A DNA stretch of 64,000 nt from Moorena sp. SIO3I8. GTDB taxonomy: Bacteria > Cyanobacteriota > Cyanobacteriia > Cyanobacteriales > Coleofasciculaceae. The position numbers and the translations under genes are program-made. This document shows positions 10,464 to 20,251 of this stretch, piece by piece (positions within the stretch are counted from its first letter, which is position 1; every line of letters starts with the position of its first letter). The stretch is taken from positions 152,251 to 216,250 of the forward strand of contig NZ_JAAHHW010000005.1 in the NCBI RefSeq assembly GCF_010692325.1, given 5' to 3'. The notes under the pieces were generated by a model that saw nothing but the letters and a program-made list of their open reading frames with translations, was not told where the DNA came from and made no database searches.

Positions 10464-11015
10464 ATGAATTCTATCAATAATATCACAGGAACAGCAGGTG
10501 ATGATAACCTGTTTGGCACTGTCGAAAATGATCGCATTGACGGTTTGGCTGGCAATGACAGGATCTTTGGTAGTGAGGGAGTTAATTCCCTTTTCGGCGG
10601 TAGTGGCAATGACGAAATCTTTGGTGGTTCAGAGCGGGATCTGATTAGCGGTGGTAGCGGTAACGATACCATCTTCGGCAGTGAGGGTGATAATGTAATC
10701 TATGGTGGTTCTGGTAATGACGTCATCTATTCTGGCTCTGGCGATGATTACATTCGCAGTGGCAGTGGTTACGACACCCTGTGGCTAGGGGGTGGTGAGG
10801 ATCGAATTGTCCTCGACACCGGCAATGGATATGATACCGTCAACAACTTCCAGCTTGGTCTAACTACCTTTGATGTTGCCAATCCTTATCATCTGAGCAT
10901 CGTTGATGGTCAGGATGGTGCTGAAATCTTTAGCGGCGGAGACCTCCTGGCTGTGGTGAGTTCGACTCAAGCTAGTACTCTCTACGACAATTTCAATGAG
11001 GTGTTTGTCTACTAG
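10464..11015 (+). CDS. Short RTX calcium-binding repeat protein, paralogue of the preceding gene
   Basis: The 183-residue protein consists almost entirely of RTX repeats (GGSGND, GSGDD and similar) followed by a C-terminal region with TLWLGGGEDRIVLDTGNG and NNFQLGLTTFD, shared closely with the C-terminal half of the 8814-10148 product. It lacks the two N-terminal adhesion-like domains. No signal peptide is present. The gene has its own leader copied from the first gene, and the 3' flank (TAGGGTTTTTCTG.AAGCCTGCGGT) is also shared, so the cassette was duplicated and then lost or gained the N-terminal modules. Confidence 0.85.
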   Translation: MNSINNITGTAGDDNLFGTVENDRIDGLAGNDRIFGSEGVNSLFGGSGNDEIFGGSERDLISGGSGNDTIFGSEGDNVIYGGSGNDVIYSGSGDDYIRSGSGYDTLWLGGGEDRIVLDTGNGYDTVNNFQLGLTTFDVANPYHLSIVDGQDGAEIFSGGDLLAVVSSTQASTLYDNFNEVFVY

Positions 11016-11285
11016 GGTTTTTCTGTAAGCCTGCGGTAGAGCAAAGCTTGCCGGAGCATAAAATCATTTTTTTGCAGAATTATTGTTAGATGAGGAGAGG
11101 AAGATCACCGAAGTATAATTAGGTGATATTCCTCTTCTTTCCCTTGTTGCGATTTTCACCAATGAATGATATTATGTCCAGATAATTAGTAAGAAAAAAC
11201 CATCTCCGATTAAATCTTACTCCCTTCCTTCACCATAACTGCCTTCCTTTTTGGCCGTGCGCGAACCACAATCCCATACCATATA

Positions 11286-12173
11286 TCAACGCCACAACCT
11301 CTTAATTTCCTGCCAAATTTGTGATTGTCCTAACTGAGTATTTGGATGAGTTAAAACTCCCTGACTGGGACTAAATAAAAATGCCAGCATAAATAAACCA
11401 AAAGCTACTAAAACAATTGCTGGTCCAGAAGGCAGATTAAAAAAATAACTCAGGTACATACCAGTAATACTAGCTACTACCCCAAGGGCTGAACCCAAAA
11501 TCATCATCTGGTGTAACCGATGGACTAATAAGTAAGCTGTTGCTCCTGGTGTGATTAACATCGCTAGCACCAAGATCACTCCAACTCCTTTGAGGCTAGC
11601 GACAATGGTCAAGGCAATCAAAATCATCAGACCAAAGTTTAGCAAGTTGGTTGGTAAACCTGCTGCTTTTGCCCCTAAGGGATCAAAGGTATAATACATT
11701 AATTCTTTGTACAGCAGGAGAATAATTGATAGTACAATCGCGGTGATAATGGCTGTATTGATCACTTCTTCATTGGTGACACTCAGAATATTACCGAATA
11801 GGAAGTGATTGAGGTCAATTTTGTTATCTTTCTGAATCACGGTAATTAAGGTGATGCCTAGGGCAAAGAAAGCGGAAAACACAATCCCCATGGCGGCATC
11901 TTCTTTAATTTGCGATCGCGTCCGGATCCAAGTAATCACGACAGTGCTAACCACCCCAGCAATAAACGCTCCTACAAAAATGTCAGCACCGATCATAAAT
12001 GCGATCGCTAATCCCGGTAGTACAGAATGACTGATAGCATCTCCGAGTAAGGCAAGTCGCTGTACCATGAGGTAGCTACCAACTGCGGCACAAACGATGC
12101 CCACTAATACCGCAGTAATTAGCGATCGCTGCATAAACCCATAGTGCAACGGCTCAATTAAAACCTCTAACAT
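11286..12173 (-). CDS. Metal ABC transporter permease (ZnuB/MntB family)
   Basis: The 295-residue protein has eight or so membrane helices and the family features GSYLMVQRLALLGDAISHSVLPG near the N-terminus and LLVHRLHQMM in the coupling region. It forms the membrane channel for zinc or manganese uptake. The ATPase gene lies upstream on the same strand, 146 bases away, with a GGGAACA heptamer array between them. The binding lipoprotein is divergently encoded at 13458. Confidence 0.93.
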   Translation of the reverse strand: MLEVLIEPLHYGFMQRSLITAVLVGIVCAAVGSYLMVQRLALLGDAISHSVLPGLAIAFMIGADIFVGAFIAGVVSTVVITWIRTRSQIKEDAAMGIVFSAFFALGITLITVIQKDNKIDLNHFLFGNILSVTNEEVINTAIITAIVLSIILLLYKELMYYTFDPLGAKAAGLPTNLLNFGLMILIALTIVASLKGVGVILVLAMLITPGATAYLLVHRLHQMMILGSALGVVASITGMYLSYFFNLPSGPAIVLVAFGLFMLAFLFSPSQGVLTHPNTQLGQSQIWQEIKRLWR

Positions 12174-12204
12174 ATAGCATTTTTAGGTGAGATGTCAACA
12201 TAAG

Positions 12205-12247
12205 ATTGATGGTAAAAGGGAACAGGGAACAGGGAACAGGGAACAGT
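12205..12247. repeat. GGGAACA heptanucleotide array
   Basis: About four tandem copies of GGGAACA lie in the gap between the permease and ATPase genes. It belongs to the same class as the short tandem arrays in other spacers here. Confidence 0.8.
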
Positions 12248-12319
12248 ATAAAAGAGCAATAGTAATATTTTTTTGTGCTATCATAAATCAGCTTTAGCAT
12301 GCATGGCTTTTGCCTTCTT

Positions 12320-13138
12320 TCACTTTACAGCAACTGGATCTAACCAAAAAACGACTTGACCACCATAAGCCTGTTGCATATTAGCTGCACTCAATACCTC
12401 TTGCCTAGAGCCACTAGCAATTAACTCCCGATTCAACAAAATCAAATCATCAAAATTCCTGATCGCTTCTCCCAAATCATGGTGAACGACTAGCACAATT
12501 TTTCCGGCATCGGCGAGTTGATGGAGGATAGTAAAAATTACAGCTTCAGTTTTTTTGTCAATACCAGCCATCGGTTCATCAAAACAGAATATATCTGCTT
12601 GTTCAGCTAATGCTTTAGCCAGAAAGACGCGCTGCTGCTGTCCTCCCGATAGCTGTCCAATCGGACGATTGCGGTAATCACTCATGCCAACTTGTTCGAT
12701 GGCATCCGCTGCGATCCGCCGGGATACCGTGGAAAAGCGACGAAACCATCCTGTTTTCCGGACTCTACCCATTAGCACAACATCCCAGACAGTGGCGGGA
12801 TAAGTCCAGTCAATTTGCGTCCGCTGTGGCATATAAGCCACATTTTCTAACTTTTCTATCAACGGTTTTCCCTGATACATAGCAAAGCCCGTGGCAGTGG
12901 GAACTAACCCCAGCATGGCTTTCATCAAAGTACTTTTCCCTGCACCATTCGGACCAATAATTCCGGTTAATCGTCCTGGTTTGATCTCACAGTTGATATC
13001 CCTGAGTGCTTCTACTAAGCGGTAGTGTACACCCAGTTGCCTTAGGGTAATGGTTCCTGTCTGGGACAGATTACTATATCCAGCTTGGTGTTTCCTCTTA
13101 GGAGAAGCAAGGTGATGAACCGAGGCAGCATCTGGCAT
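12320..13138 (-). CDS. Metal ABC transporter ATP-binding protein (ZnuC/MntA family)
   Basis: The ABC ATPase has Walker A GPNGAGKST, signature LSGGQQQR, Walker B IFCFDEP and a VVHHD switch histidine. It powers the adjacent permease. The frame is open to 13243, but the extra 35 residues are unlike the family and begin inside a dispersed repeat, so the ATG at 13138 is preferred. The ABC domain proper starts about 27 residues after it. Neither start has a strong ribosome site. Confidence 0.92.
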   Translation of the reverse strand: MPDAASVHHLASPKRKHQAGYSNLSQTGTITLRQLGVHYRLVEALRDINCEIKPGRLTGIIGPNGAGKSTLMKAMLGLVPTATGFAMYQGKPLIEKLENVAYMPQRTQIDWTYPATVWDVVLMGRVRKTGWFRRFSTVSRRIAADAIEQVGMSDYRNRPIGQLSGGQQQRVFLAKALAEQADIFCFDEPMAGIDKKTEAVIFTILHQLADAGKIVLVVHHDLGEAIRNFDDLILLNRELIASGSRQEVLSAANMQQAYGGQVVFWLDPVAVK

Positions 13139-13199
13139 AGAGGGTTCCGGAAACAAAAAATGATACAAATATGAAAATAGTTTATCATGAAAAATGAAA

Positions 13200-13440
13200 A
13201 GAATATGATAGGATTTATGCTGCAAACCCACTTTGTTAGCCATGTAGCGCCTTCATGAGGCGGTTTCCAGGCCAGTTGCTCATGGTGCATGGGTCTGTGT
13301 GGGTCACCTGGGTCCGCACCTTGAAAGCCCCGTGGAACGCCAGTTGCTCATGGGGGGAACCCCCATGACCGGGCTGGATCGCTGTTTCAATCCCCTGAAT
13401 TCCTTCGTGGGGTATTTTTGAATTTTGAATTGATAATTTT
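13200..13440. repeat. Dispersed repeat block between the divergent metal-transport genes
   Basis: The block holds two copies of CCAGTTGCTCATGG (13272-13285 and 13340-13353) and a perfect hairpin CATGGGGG/CCCCCATG (13349-13367). AATTTTGAATTGATAATTTTGAATTGG follows. Any promoters or metal-responsive operators for the transporter should be here, but none is evident. Confidence 0.55.
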
Positions 13441-13457
13441 GAATTGGAGCGAAGCGG

Positions 13458-14435
13458 TTGAGAGTAATTATTCAGTCTCACAGTAGAAAGCGCCAATGGT
13501 GGCTGACAGTAGTAATCATTTTAGGAGTCTGGATCAGTGGGTGTGATACCACCGGAACAAACCAGAGTGGTATTGATGGCGATGATAAGCCCAATGTAGT
13601 TACCACTAGCACTATCATTACCGACTGGACGAAACAAGTAGGAGGAGATGAAATTGAACTGACGGGTATCCTAAAACCCGGAGCAGATCCCCATGTCTAT
13701 GAGCCAGTCCCAGCAGATACTATTGCGTTGGAACAAGCTAATCTGATTTTATACAATGGCTACAATCTGGAACCAGCACTAATTAAGCTGATTAAGTCTG
13801 CTGGGGTTAACATCAAGAGCTTTGCGGTTGGGGAAGTGGTGTCACCCTTGGATTTTGAATACGAAGGAAAGAAGGAACCGGATCCTCATGTTTGGGGAGA
13901 TGCTAAAAATGCGATCGCAATGGTGAATGCCATTCGGGATCAGTTGATTGAACTCTCACCGGAGGACAAGGAAGAATTTACCAAGAATGCAGCACAGCTA
14001 ACTGCTGAATTAAAAAAGCTTGATGCTTGGATTCTCCAGCAGATTCAAACTATTCCTCAGAAGCACCGCTACCTAGTCACAACTCATGATGCTTTTCAAT
14101 ATTATGCTAGTGCCTATGGGATACCAGTAGCTGGAAGCTTAATTGGCATGAGTACTGAGGAACAACCCAGTGCTCAGACTGTCAAGGGTTTGGCAGACGC
14201 TATCAAAAAAATTGGGGTTCCGGCGATTTTTGCGGAAACCACGATCAACCCAGCTTTGATCAACACTGTGGCCCAGGAAGCTGGAGTGAAGTTAGCCCCA
14301 CAAGAATTATACTCTGATTCCTTAGGTGTACCAGGTAGTGAAGCTGATACTTACATCAAAATGTTAATCACTAATACTCACACAGTTGTGGAAGCATTAG
14401 GAGGGAACTATCAAACGTTTAATCCAGTTGACTAA
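13458..14435 (+). CDS. Metal ABC transporter substrate-binding lipoprotein
   Basis: The 325-residue cluster A-I binding protein captures zinc or manganese outside the cytoplasmic membrane. A basic N-terminus, a hydrophobic helix and the lipobox ISGC (Cys29) mark it as a lipoprotein. Predicted metal ligands are His79 (DPHVYEP), His144 (DPHVWGD), His210 (TTHDAF) and Asp287 (YSDSLG). A third histidine rather than the glutamate of PsaA/MntC resembles TroA or ZnuA, so the metal is uncertain. The start is TTG with GGAG nine bases upstream. It is divergent from the ATPase gene, and the three genes make one transporter. Confidence 0.92.
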   Translation: MRVIIQSHSRKRQWWLTVVIILGVWISGCDTTGTNQSGIDGDDKPNVVTTSTIITDWTKQVGGDEIELTGILKPGADPHVYEPVPADTIALEQANLILYNGYNLEPALIKLIKSAGVNIKSFAVGEVVSPLDFEYEGKKEPDPHVWGDAKNAIAMVNAIRDQLIELSPEDKEEFTKNAAQLTAELKKLDAWILQQIQTIPQKHRYLVTTHDAFQYYASAYGIPVAGSLIGMSTEEQPSAQTVKGLADAIKKIGVPAIFAETTINPALINTVAQEAGVKLAPQELYSDSLGVPGSEADTYIKMLITNTHTVVEALGGNYQTFNPVD

Positions 14436-14554
14436 TGTAGTTTACTAATGCAGTTTACTACTTTCCATAAACTTGTTTTAGTTTTTAATAATTTAGCTCC
14501 CTGCTCTCTAGATTCTAGCAAAGGTAGACGAAGATATAAATACCATGGTCAGAT

Positions 14555-15796
14555 CTATGGATTAATTAGGTCTTGGAACCGTTGCTCGTCTTTAATCATG
14601 TCAAAATCCGCATCAATATTAATGATAGACTTAAGTCTATCATTCAAACTCATCGCTTGTTCTAAACTGGCAATTGCTGAGTCAATCTCACCGTTTAAGG
14701 CATAATAACAAGCTTCGTTGTAGTAAAGATTAGATGAATTTGATTTTACCTGCCGTACTCTTTCCAAACTGTCCCAGGCTTCTTGATAGCGACCAAGTTT
14801 GATCAAGGCATAGGCTCTATGGTTCCAAGCATGATGAAAATCTGAGTTGAGCTGAATAACCTGATCATAGGAAATCAGTGCTTTTTCATACTGTTCCATG
14901 TATCTGAGAGTATAACCTTGTCCAAACCAACTCCTAAAGTTGTTCGGATTAATTTTAATCGCCTCGGCATGGGCAGCGAGAGATTCTTCATATCGCTTTA
15001 ATCTCTGCAGGGCTTGGCCTTTTCCTGACCAAGCCACATCGGAATCTGGCTGGAGCTGAAGCGCTTTTTCATAGGATGCGATCGCATCTTCATAGCGATT
15101 TTCAATCCAGAGAGCGTGCCCTTGATTGATATAGTCATCAACCGTTAAGTAGAGCTGGGGATTAGCAGACTTTAACGACTCCAGCTGTTTAGTTAGCTCT
15201 TCTAGTTTTTGTTGGACTTCTGGAGCAACAAATTCTTCTTGGATAATGGACGGAGTAATTCGAGAAATTTCGTTAAAAATCTGCTCTTTCTCATGTTGAG
15301 CAGCCACAACTAGATGCTGGAGTTGAGAAACAAAATCAGATTTAAGGGTTTCCAGCTCCTGCTTAAAAGCTTCAACTTGTCGTTTTAATTCCGTAGTGAC
15401 TTCAGCATCAATTTGCTCTTTTATTTTTTGTTCAGCTTCTTCTTGGAATTGCTTTTGCGTCTCAGACACTAATTGGTTGATGATGCTACGACGTAGCAAT
15501 AGCACTGCCAGACTAGTAACAATAGGAATGGCGATTAGTACTGTAATTAAAAGGTTAAGCAGGTTAATCGTCCAGTCAAAGGTTCGATGAACTTCCGATT
15601 GGATCTGATTGCGAATTGTGTAACTTTTCTCTAGATGATCATTAATTAACCTTTCCACTTCCTCCCGTTGTTGGTTCGACAGTAGTGGAGTCGGTGGTGT
15701 AGCGTTAGGAAATGATGAATTAGGTTGAGCAATTGCCCCCTCAACTGATAGCAGTAAAGTAGCCAAAGTAATAGCAAGGTTAGGCTGGATTTTCAT
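14555..15796 (-). CDS. Membrane-anchored TPR protein
   Basis: From the ATG at 15796 the product is about 413 residues. A signal-like segment (about 1-24, ending GAIAQ) is followed by a membrane helix near residues 72-98, a charged coiled coil to about 185, and five or so TPR units (A.W.GKGQAL, SWFGQGYTL, AWNHRAYAL). TPRs form protein-binding scaffolds; no enzyme motif is present. The frame extends 20 codons upstream, but the ATG with a signal peptide fits better. It is divergent from the antiporter gene, with start codons about 100 bases apart. Confidence 0.75.
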   Translation of the reverse strand: MKIQPNLAITLATLLLSVEGAIAQPNSSFPNATPPTPLLSNQQREEVERLINDHLEKSYTIRNQIQSEVHRTFDWTINLLNLLITVLIAIPIVTSLAVLLLRRSIINQLVSETQKQFQEEAEQKIKEQIDAEVTTELKRQVEAFKQELETLKSDFVSQLQHLVVAAQHEKEQIFNEISRITPSIIQEEFVAPEVQQKLEELTKQLESLKSANPQLYLTVDDYINQGHALWIENRYEDAIASYEKALQLQPDSDVAWSGKGQALQRLKRYEESLAAHAEAIKINPNNFRSWFGQGYTLRYMEQYEKALISYDQVIQLNSDFHHAWNHRAYALIKLGRYQEAWDSLERVRQVKSNSSNLYYNEACYYALNGEIDSAIASLEQAMSLNDRLKSIINIDADFDMIKDEQRFQDLINP

Positions 15797-15892
15797 AACA
15801 ACTGATATCAAGTATTGCCAATCCGAATCAACTGTGTTTTCATAATTGAGCGACAAGTAATTACATTTTATATACGAGCGCGAACATTTCGG

Positions 15893-17479
15893 ATGTTAGG
15901 CAGTACAATTTGGATCTTATTGATGGGCTTTTTTGGGGGTCAACTTGCCCGTCGGTTGGGAGCACCTCCTTTGATTGGCATGATTGTGGTGGGTATCCTA
16001 ATCGGACCAGAAGTGGGGGATGCGATCGCACTACAAGTCCTAGTTATTGCTGATGACCTACGCACCTTCGCAGTTATGGTCATTTTAATGCGGGCAGGAC
16101 TAGGATTGGATATTGAGAAACTCATGGAGCAAGGAACTGTTGCGGTAAGGTTAGGCTTTTTGCCCGCCATCACCGAAGCGATCGCAATAGCTGTTGCTGC
16201 CATGATACTGTTTAATTTCGATTTTCCCACTGGATTACTCCTAGGCTGTGTAGTCGGAGCAGAATCCCCCGCCGTGATTGTGCCAGGAATGCTGCGACTC
16301 AAAAGTTTAGGCTGGGGCGTAGCTAAAGGGATACCAGATGTGATTCTAACTGGGAGTGCCTTATCCGATGTTTTAGTATTGCTACTCTTCAGTTTGATGG
16401 TGAATTTCTTGGCACAAGGAACCATCAACAGTAATGCTCTCCAGTTCCTGCCCCTGCAAGTTCTGATCCAGGTCGCCCTTGGTATCTTAATTGGATATAT
16501 CGCTGCTCAGTTAATTATTTTCCTATTAACCAAACAAAATTGGACCGAGACTATCGTCCAAGATACCTTAATTACCGCAGCACTTGCCTTATTGTTGGTA
16601 GTGTTAGCTAAAAGTATGCCATACTTTTCTGGCTATTTAGCTACCATGGCAATGGGATTTTTCCTAATACAATTAGACCCTCCCTTAGCACGACGCTTGC
16701 GAGTAGAATTTAACCATCTGTGGGTGGTAGCAGAGATTATTCTATTTGTCTTGATGGGAGCCAGTATTCAACTGCGGGTATTAGAAACAACCCTGTTACC
16801 TGGCATTTTAATCCTAGCCATTGGGTTATGTATCGGTCGGATGGTCGGGTGGTATCTCTCCACATTGGGCAGTAATTGGACTTGGCGAGAGAAACTGTTT
16901 TTGTTGCCCGGAAACTCCGCAAAAGCCACAGTACAAGCAGCCATTGGTGGTATTCCCTTGAGTCAAGGGCTAGAAGGAGGTCAGACAATTTTAGCGATCG
17001 CAGCCCTCTCAATTTTGATTACCGCACCCCTAGGGGCTTGGGCAATTCCCACCTTTGCCCGTAAACTCTTATCCCAAGACCCTGTAGACCCCACCAAAGT
17101 AACCATTGCCTCTCATACTCTCCTACTAGCCGCTGTCGATACCTCCAGTTTAGCCACCCACGTATTAACTAAAGTAGCAGATTTAGCAAGACGAAGTAAT
17201 GGGGAAGTTATTGTTTTACATGTGATCACCACATCAAATCAGTTAGAAGTCAAGCAATTAAAGAACCAAACCAAACGCTTGCTCTTAGATATTCGGCATC
17301 AGTTTATTACCGTAACCGGTTCGATTCCCGAAGAAATTGTTCGCATAGCCCAAGAGCATCAAGTAACAGATATTGTGCTCGGAAAACGGGGACATCAACC
17401 CTGGCAGCAAGTGCTGGTCGGTTCCGTATCTCAGACAGTGTTAGAAACCAGTCCAATTCCAGTAATTTTGGTTGAATAA
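15893..17479 (+). CDS. Cation:proton antiporter with C-terminal universal stress protein domain
   Basis: About 528 residues from the ATG at 15893. The first 400 have 11-12 membrane helices of the CPA sodium or potassium/proton antiporter type (GGQLARRLGAPPLIGMIVVG, GAESPAVIVPG). The last 120 form a USP domain with the nucleotide-binding pattern GKRGHQPWQQVLVGSVS near the end. Such fusions are known in cyanobacterial ion transporters, where the cytoplasmic USP part is thought to sense nucleotide or stress state. The open frame runs to 15815, but that start is a TTG without support. Confidence 0.88.
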   Translation: MLGSTIWILLMGFFGGQLARRLGAPPLIGMIVVGILIGPEVGDAIALQVLVIADDLRTFAVMVILMRAGLGLDIEKLMEQGTVAVRLGFLPAITEAIAIAVAAMILFNFDFPTGLLLGCVVGAESPAVIVPGMLRLKSLGWGVAKGIPDVILTGSALSDVLVLLLFSLMVNFLAQGTINSNALQFLPLQVLIQVALGILIGYIAAQLIIFLLTKQNWTETIVQDTLITAALALLLVVLAKSMPYFSGYLATMAMGFFLIQLDPPLARRLRVEFNHLWVVAEIILFVLMGASIQLRVLETTLLPGILILAIGLCIGRMVGWYLSTLGSNWTWREKLFLLPGNSAKATVQAAIGGIPLSQGLEGGQTILAIAALSILITAPLGAWAIPTFARKLLSQDPVDPTKVTIASHTLLLAAVDTSSLATHVLTKVADLARRSNGEVIVLHVITTSNQLEVKQLKNQTKRLLLDIRHQFITVTGSIPEEIVRIAQEHQVTDIVLGKRGHQPWQQVLVGSVSQTVLETSPIPVILVE

Positions 17480-17743
17480 TTAGAACGAACCAAAGTAACT
17501 TATCCTAGCAAATAACAATTATTGTAGTGCTCGAAATGCTATCAGGTGCTAGGCTTTAATAAGGACTAAAACCTAACACCTAAAAGCTAACACCTAAAAT
17601 CTAACATCTTGCCCTAACCCTAAAAACTAAATTAACAGGGTATTAGTACTTAAGCTATCAGCTATCAGCTAATGCGCGTAGCGCAATCGGTGATTTTGAA
17701 TAAAATAAGCTGAGCGCTGACGGCTGACTGCTGAATACTTACA

Positions 17744-20095
17744 TTAGTACCGCTCCCAATAAGGCTGAAAACCTCGCCGTTTCAGAATATCTACCTCCAG
17801 CCGCAGGATGCGATTATCGAGCTTAGGATTAGCTCTCCCTGTAGACTCTTGCTCTTCCGAGTTGAGTCCTTCAAACCGTTGGAGGGCTGTAAACGGAAAA
17901 TCTTGGGCAACACTTAATTCAGCCAAATTTTGGCGAGCCGATAAATTCTTTGGCTCCAGTTCTAGTATCTGTTTATAAAACCCCGTTGCCTTAGCATAGT
18001 GCTGTTGAGTAAAGCTAATCCCTGCCAAAGCTAGTAAGGCACCAATGTTATCAGACTCCCGTTCTAAAATTTCTTCGTAAGCGTTGCTAGCTAATCGCAA
18101 ATCCTTCAATCCCATAGCCAATTCTCCCTGCACAAAATAGGCATCAATATTATCAGGATTATCCGCAATCCACTCAGCTATTTCAGCTTTAGCTAACTTA
18201 GGCTCTCGCTGTGCTAAAACCTGTAGTCGTCGCAATTGTACAGGAGCATTATCTGGTGAGACCTCTAGTAGAGTAATGTACAGGGTTTCTCGTGCTGGGT
18301 CAGCAGGCAAAGCACCCACCAAACTCAACAATTCCGGCGGTGGATCAATAGAAGGCTGAGTCTGTAGCCATTGATTGAGTACCCCTTCCGCTTCCTCTTG
18401 GTCAATACCTTTAGTTTGATATGCCACACTAGTACGCCCCAGCTGGGCTAATAAATCATTGGGATCGCGAGATACCAGCTGGTCATAGATAACCAGAGCT
18501 TTCTGTGGATCACCTTGGGCAATATAGATTCCCGCTAACCCCCGCAAAGCACCATTGAACAAATTATTATTTGGATTACTCTGAATAATTCTCTGATACC
18601 GCTGGATACTAGCATTAAGATTTCCCTGGCGACGGTCAATCTCTGCTAGCAATAATTCCGTACTCTGGTCCGATCCACCAGTAGACGTTGCCCTGTAACT
18701 ATCAATCGCACTTGTTGCCTGGGCTAGTCGATTCTGCTTGATCAAAATTTGAGCAACACGGAAATGCAAAAACGGTACATCTACCCCTGTAGCCAGCAAA
18801 TCTTGGTAAACACTCAGCAGTTCTGGCTCAGGAGGGTCTAGACGCAACAAAGCTTGGGCTAAATCTCGCTGCTGAGCTGGTTCACTCGGTAGAGTTTGGG
18901 TTATCTCAAGCAACCGCTGTCGCCGTTGAGTTCCGGATAACTGTCCCAATTTACCTTCTAGAATAATCTGCTTCACCAACAAGCTTTGGTTATTCGACTT
19001 CACCAACAAGCTTTGGTTATTCGACTGCTCCTCGGTCAACTGCTGATAAAGCTGTAGAGCTGAGGCCCACTGGCTTGGTACCTCACTCATCACATCAGCC
19101 ACTTCCCTGACTAAAGCAACAGATGGCTTTGGTTTTGAGGCCAGTACCTGACGGTAGAGAGTAACCGCGTCTTCGGTTAGGTCAGAGCGACTCTCACGAC
19201 GACCAATTTCTGAAAGGGCCCGGGCTAAGGGTAAAGCCGCCTCATCCCTCCCTCGCAACGGTTCTAGGACAGACAAAGCTTCTGTCAGTTGCCCAGAAGC
19301 TTGATAAGCTTGAGCTAAATCAGCCCGTAGATAGCTATCATTGCCATAGAATTGGGAAAATTGATTGAGCTGAGCTTCCAATACCTGTACCGCCTGAGCA
19401 GGATTCCCAGTTTCCCGTAGAGCCAGAGCATAGGCTCCCGCTGCATTTCCCGGAATCGGCTGACCGTTAGCTTGGTAACGATCAAATAGCTCTAGCCCTT
19501 GCTGATAGTCACCACTGTAGGTATAGATTTGAGCAGCACCAACAATGATTTCTGGTGTAGGATTGCTCTCCAGCACAATTTCATAATCAGCTAGGGCTTC
19601 CGGAAAACGACCTTGGTAGCCCAGCAGTAAAGCCCGCTGAGCACGAACACCAGTATCATTAGGAGTTAGGTTTAATAAAGTGGTTAGGGCTTCAATCCCA
19701 TCCGCCTGCCATTCAGCACGATAACCTCCCAATTCTCCTACCGCTTCCAGAGCCTCTTTATTGTTTGGGTCGATGGCTAGGACTTGTTGATAAGCAGCCC
19801 AAGCATCGGCATCTCGCCCTGCTCGCTGATACGCTATCGCTAGACCTAACCTCCCTTCCTTCGATTGGGGAGAGCCTTTTAGAGCTTGTTCAAAGGTTGC
19901 GATCGCATTATCTACCCATCCTTTCTTTAACAGATCGTAACCTCGGCGTACAGCAGAAGTAACTTGTGCTTGGAGCGCTGGTACCACCGATTCAACTGGG
20001 CTGAAGATTAATACTCCTGCTAACCCAAAAACCATCAAAAAGACCCACCAACGCTGCCAGTATAATTTTTTTTTGCCAAGAGAATGGTTATTCAT
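17744..20095 (-). CDS. Large TPR protein, BcsC-like, exported
   Basis: The 783-residue protein has a signal-anchor (about residues 14-40, ending VVPALQAQ) and then TPR units over nearly the whole length (GYDLLKKGWVDNAIATFEQAL, AWAAYQQVLAIDPNNKEAL). This resembles the periplasmic TPR part of the cellulose or exopolysaccharide export protein BcsC, but the C-terminal beta-barrel of BcsC is missing. The next gene upstream on the same strand encodes a porin-type barrel, so a two-protein envelope assembly is possible (inference). A 27-base tandem duplication adds nine residues near residue 370. Confidence 0.75.
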   Translation of the reverse strand: MNNHSLGKKKLYWQRWWVFLMVFGLAGVLIFSPVESVVPALQAQVTSAVRRGYDLLKKGWVDNAIATFEQALKGSPQSKEGRLGLAIAYQRAGRDADAWAAYQQVLAIDPNNKEALEAVGELGGYRAEWQADGIEALTTLLNLTPNDTGVRAQRALLLGYQGRFPEALADYEIVLESNPTPEIIVGAAQIYTYSGDYQQGLELFDRYQANGQPIPGNAAGAYALALRETGNPAQAVQVLEAQLNQFSQFYGNDSYLRADLAQAYQASGQLTEALSVLEPLRGRDEAALPLARALSEIGRRESRSDLTEDAVTLYRQVLASKPKPSVALVREVADVMSEVPSQWASALQLYQQLTEEQSNNQSLLVKSNNQSLLVKQIILEGKLGQLSGTQRRQRLLEITQTLPSEPAQQRDLAQALLRLDPPEPELLSVYQDLLATGVDVPFLHFRVAQILIKQNRLAQATSAIDSYRATSTGGSDQSTELLLAEIDRRQGNLNASIQRYQRIIQSNPNNNLFNGALRGLAGIYIAQGDPQKALVIYDQLVSRDPNDLLAQLGRTSVAYQTKGIDQEEAEGVLNQWLQTQPSIDPPPELLSLVGALPADPARETLYITLLEVSPDNAPVQLRRLQVLAQREPKLAKAEIAEWIADNPDNIDAYFVQGELAMGLKDLRLASNAYEEILERESDNIGALLALAGISFTQQHYAKATGFYKQILELEPKNLSARQNLAELSVAQDFPFTALQRFEGLNSEEQESTGRANPKLDNRILRLEVDILKRRGFQPYWERY

Positions 20096-20106
20096 TGGTC
20101 AAAAGC

Positions 20107-20166
20107 ATGAAGGATAAACTATCAAGCATGAAGGATAAACTATCAAGCATGAACTATCAAGCATGA
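20107..20166. repeat. Tandem repeat with AAGGATAAACTATCAAGCATG unit
   Basis: Two full copies and a partial copy of a unit of about 21 bases lie just upstream of the start of the TPR gene. No gene was found in the 157-base gap. Confidence 0.75.
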
Positions 20167-20251
20167 ATGATGAATCAGTGTCTATGTTTTATCTATGTCA
20201 GCAATTCTATTAGCGAGTAGCTTGAAAAACCTATTACTCATTACTCAGCAC

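Noticed and set aside
13385..13420. GTTTCAATCCCCTGAATTCC segment resembling a CRISPR repeat end
   Set aside because: It occurs once; no regularly spaced second copy and no cas genes in the window.
13236..13496. 86-codon minus-strand ORF between the metal-transport genes
   Set aside because: It lies in a dispersed repeat block and overlaps the start of the well-supported binding-protein gene.
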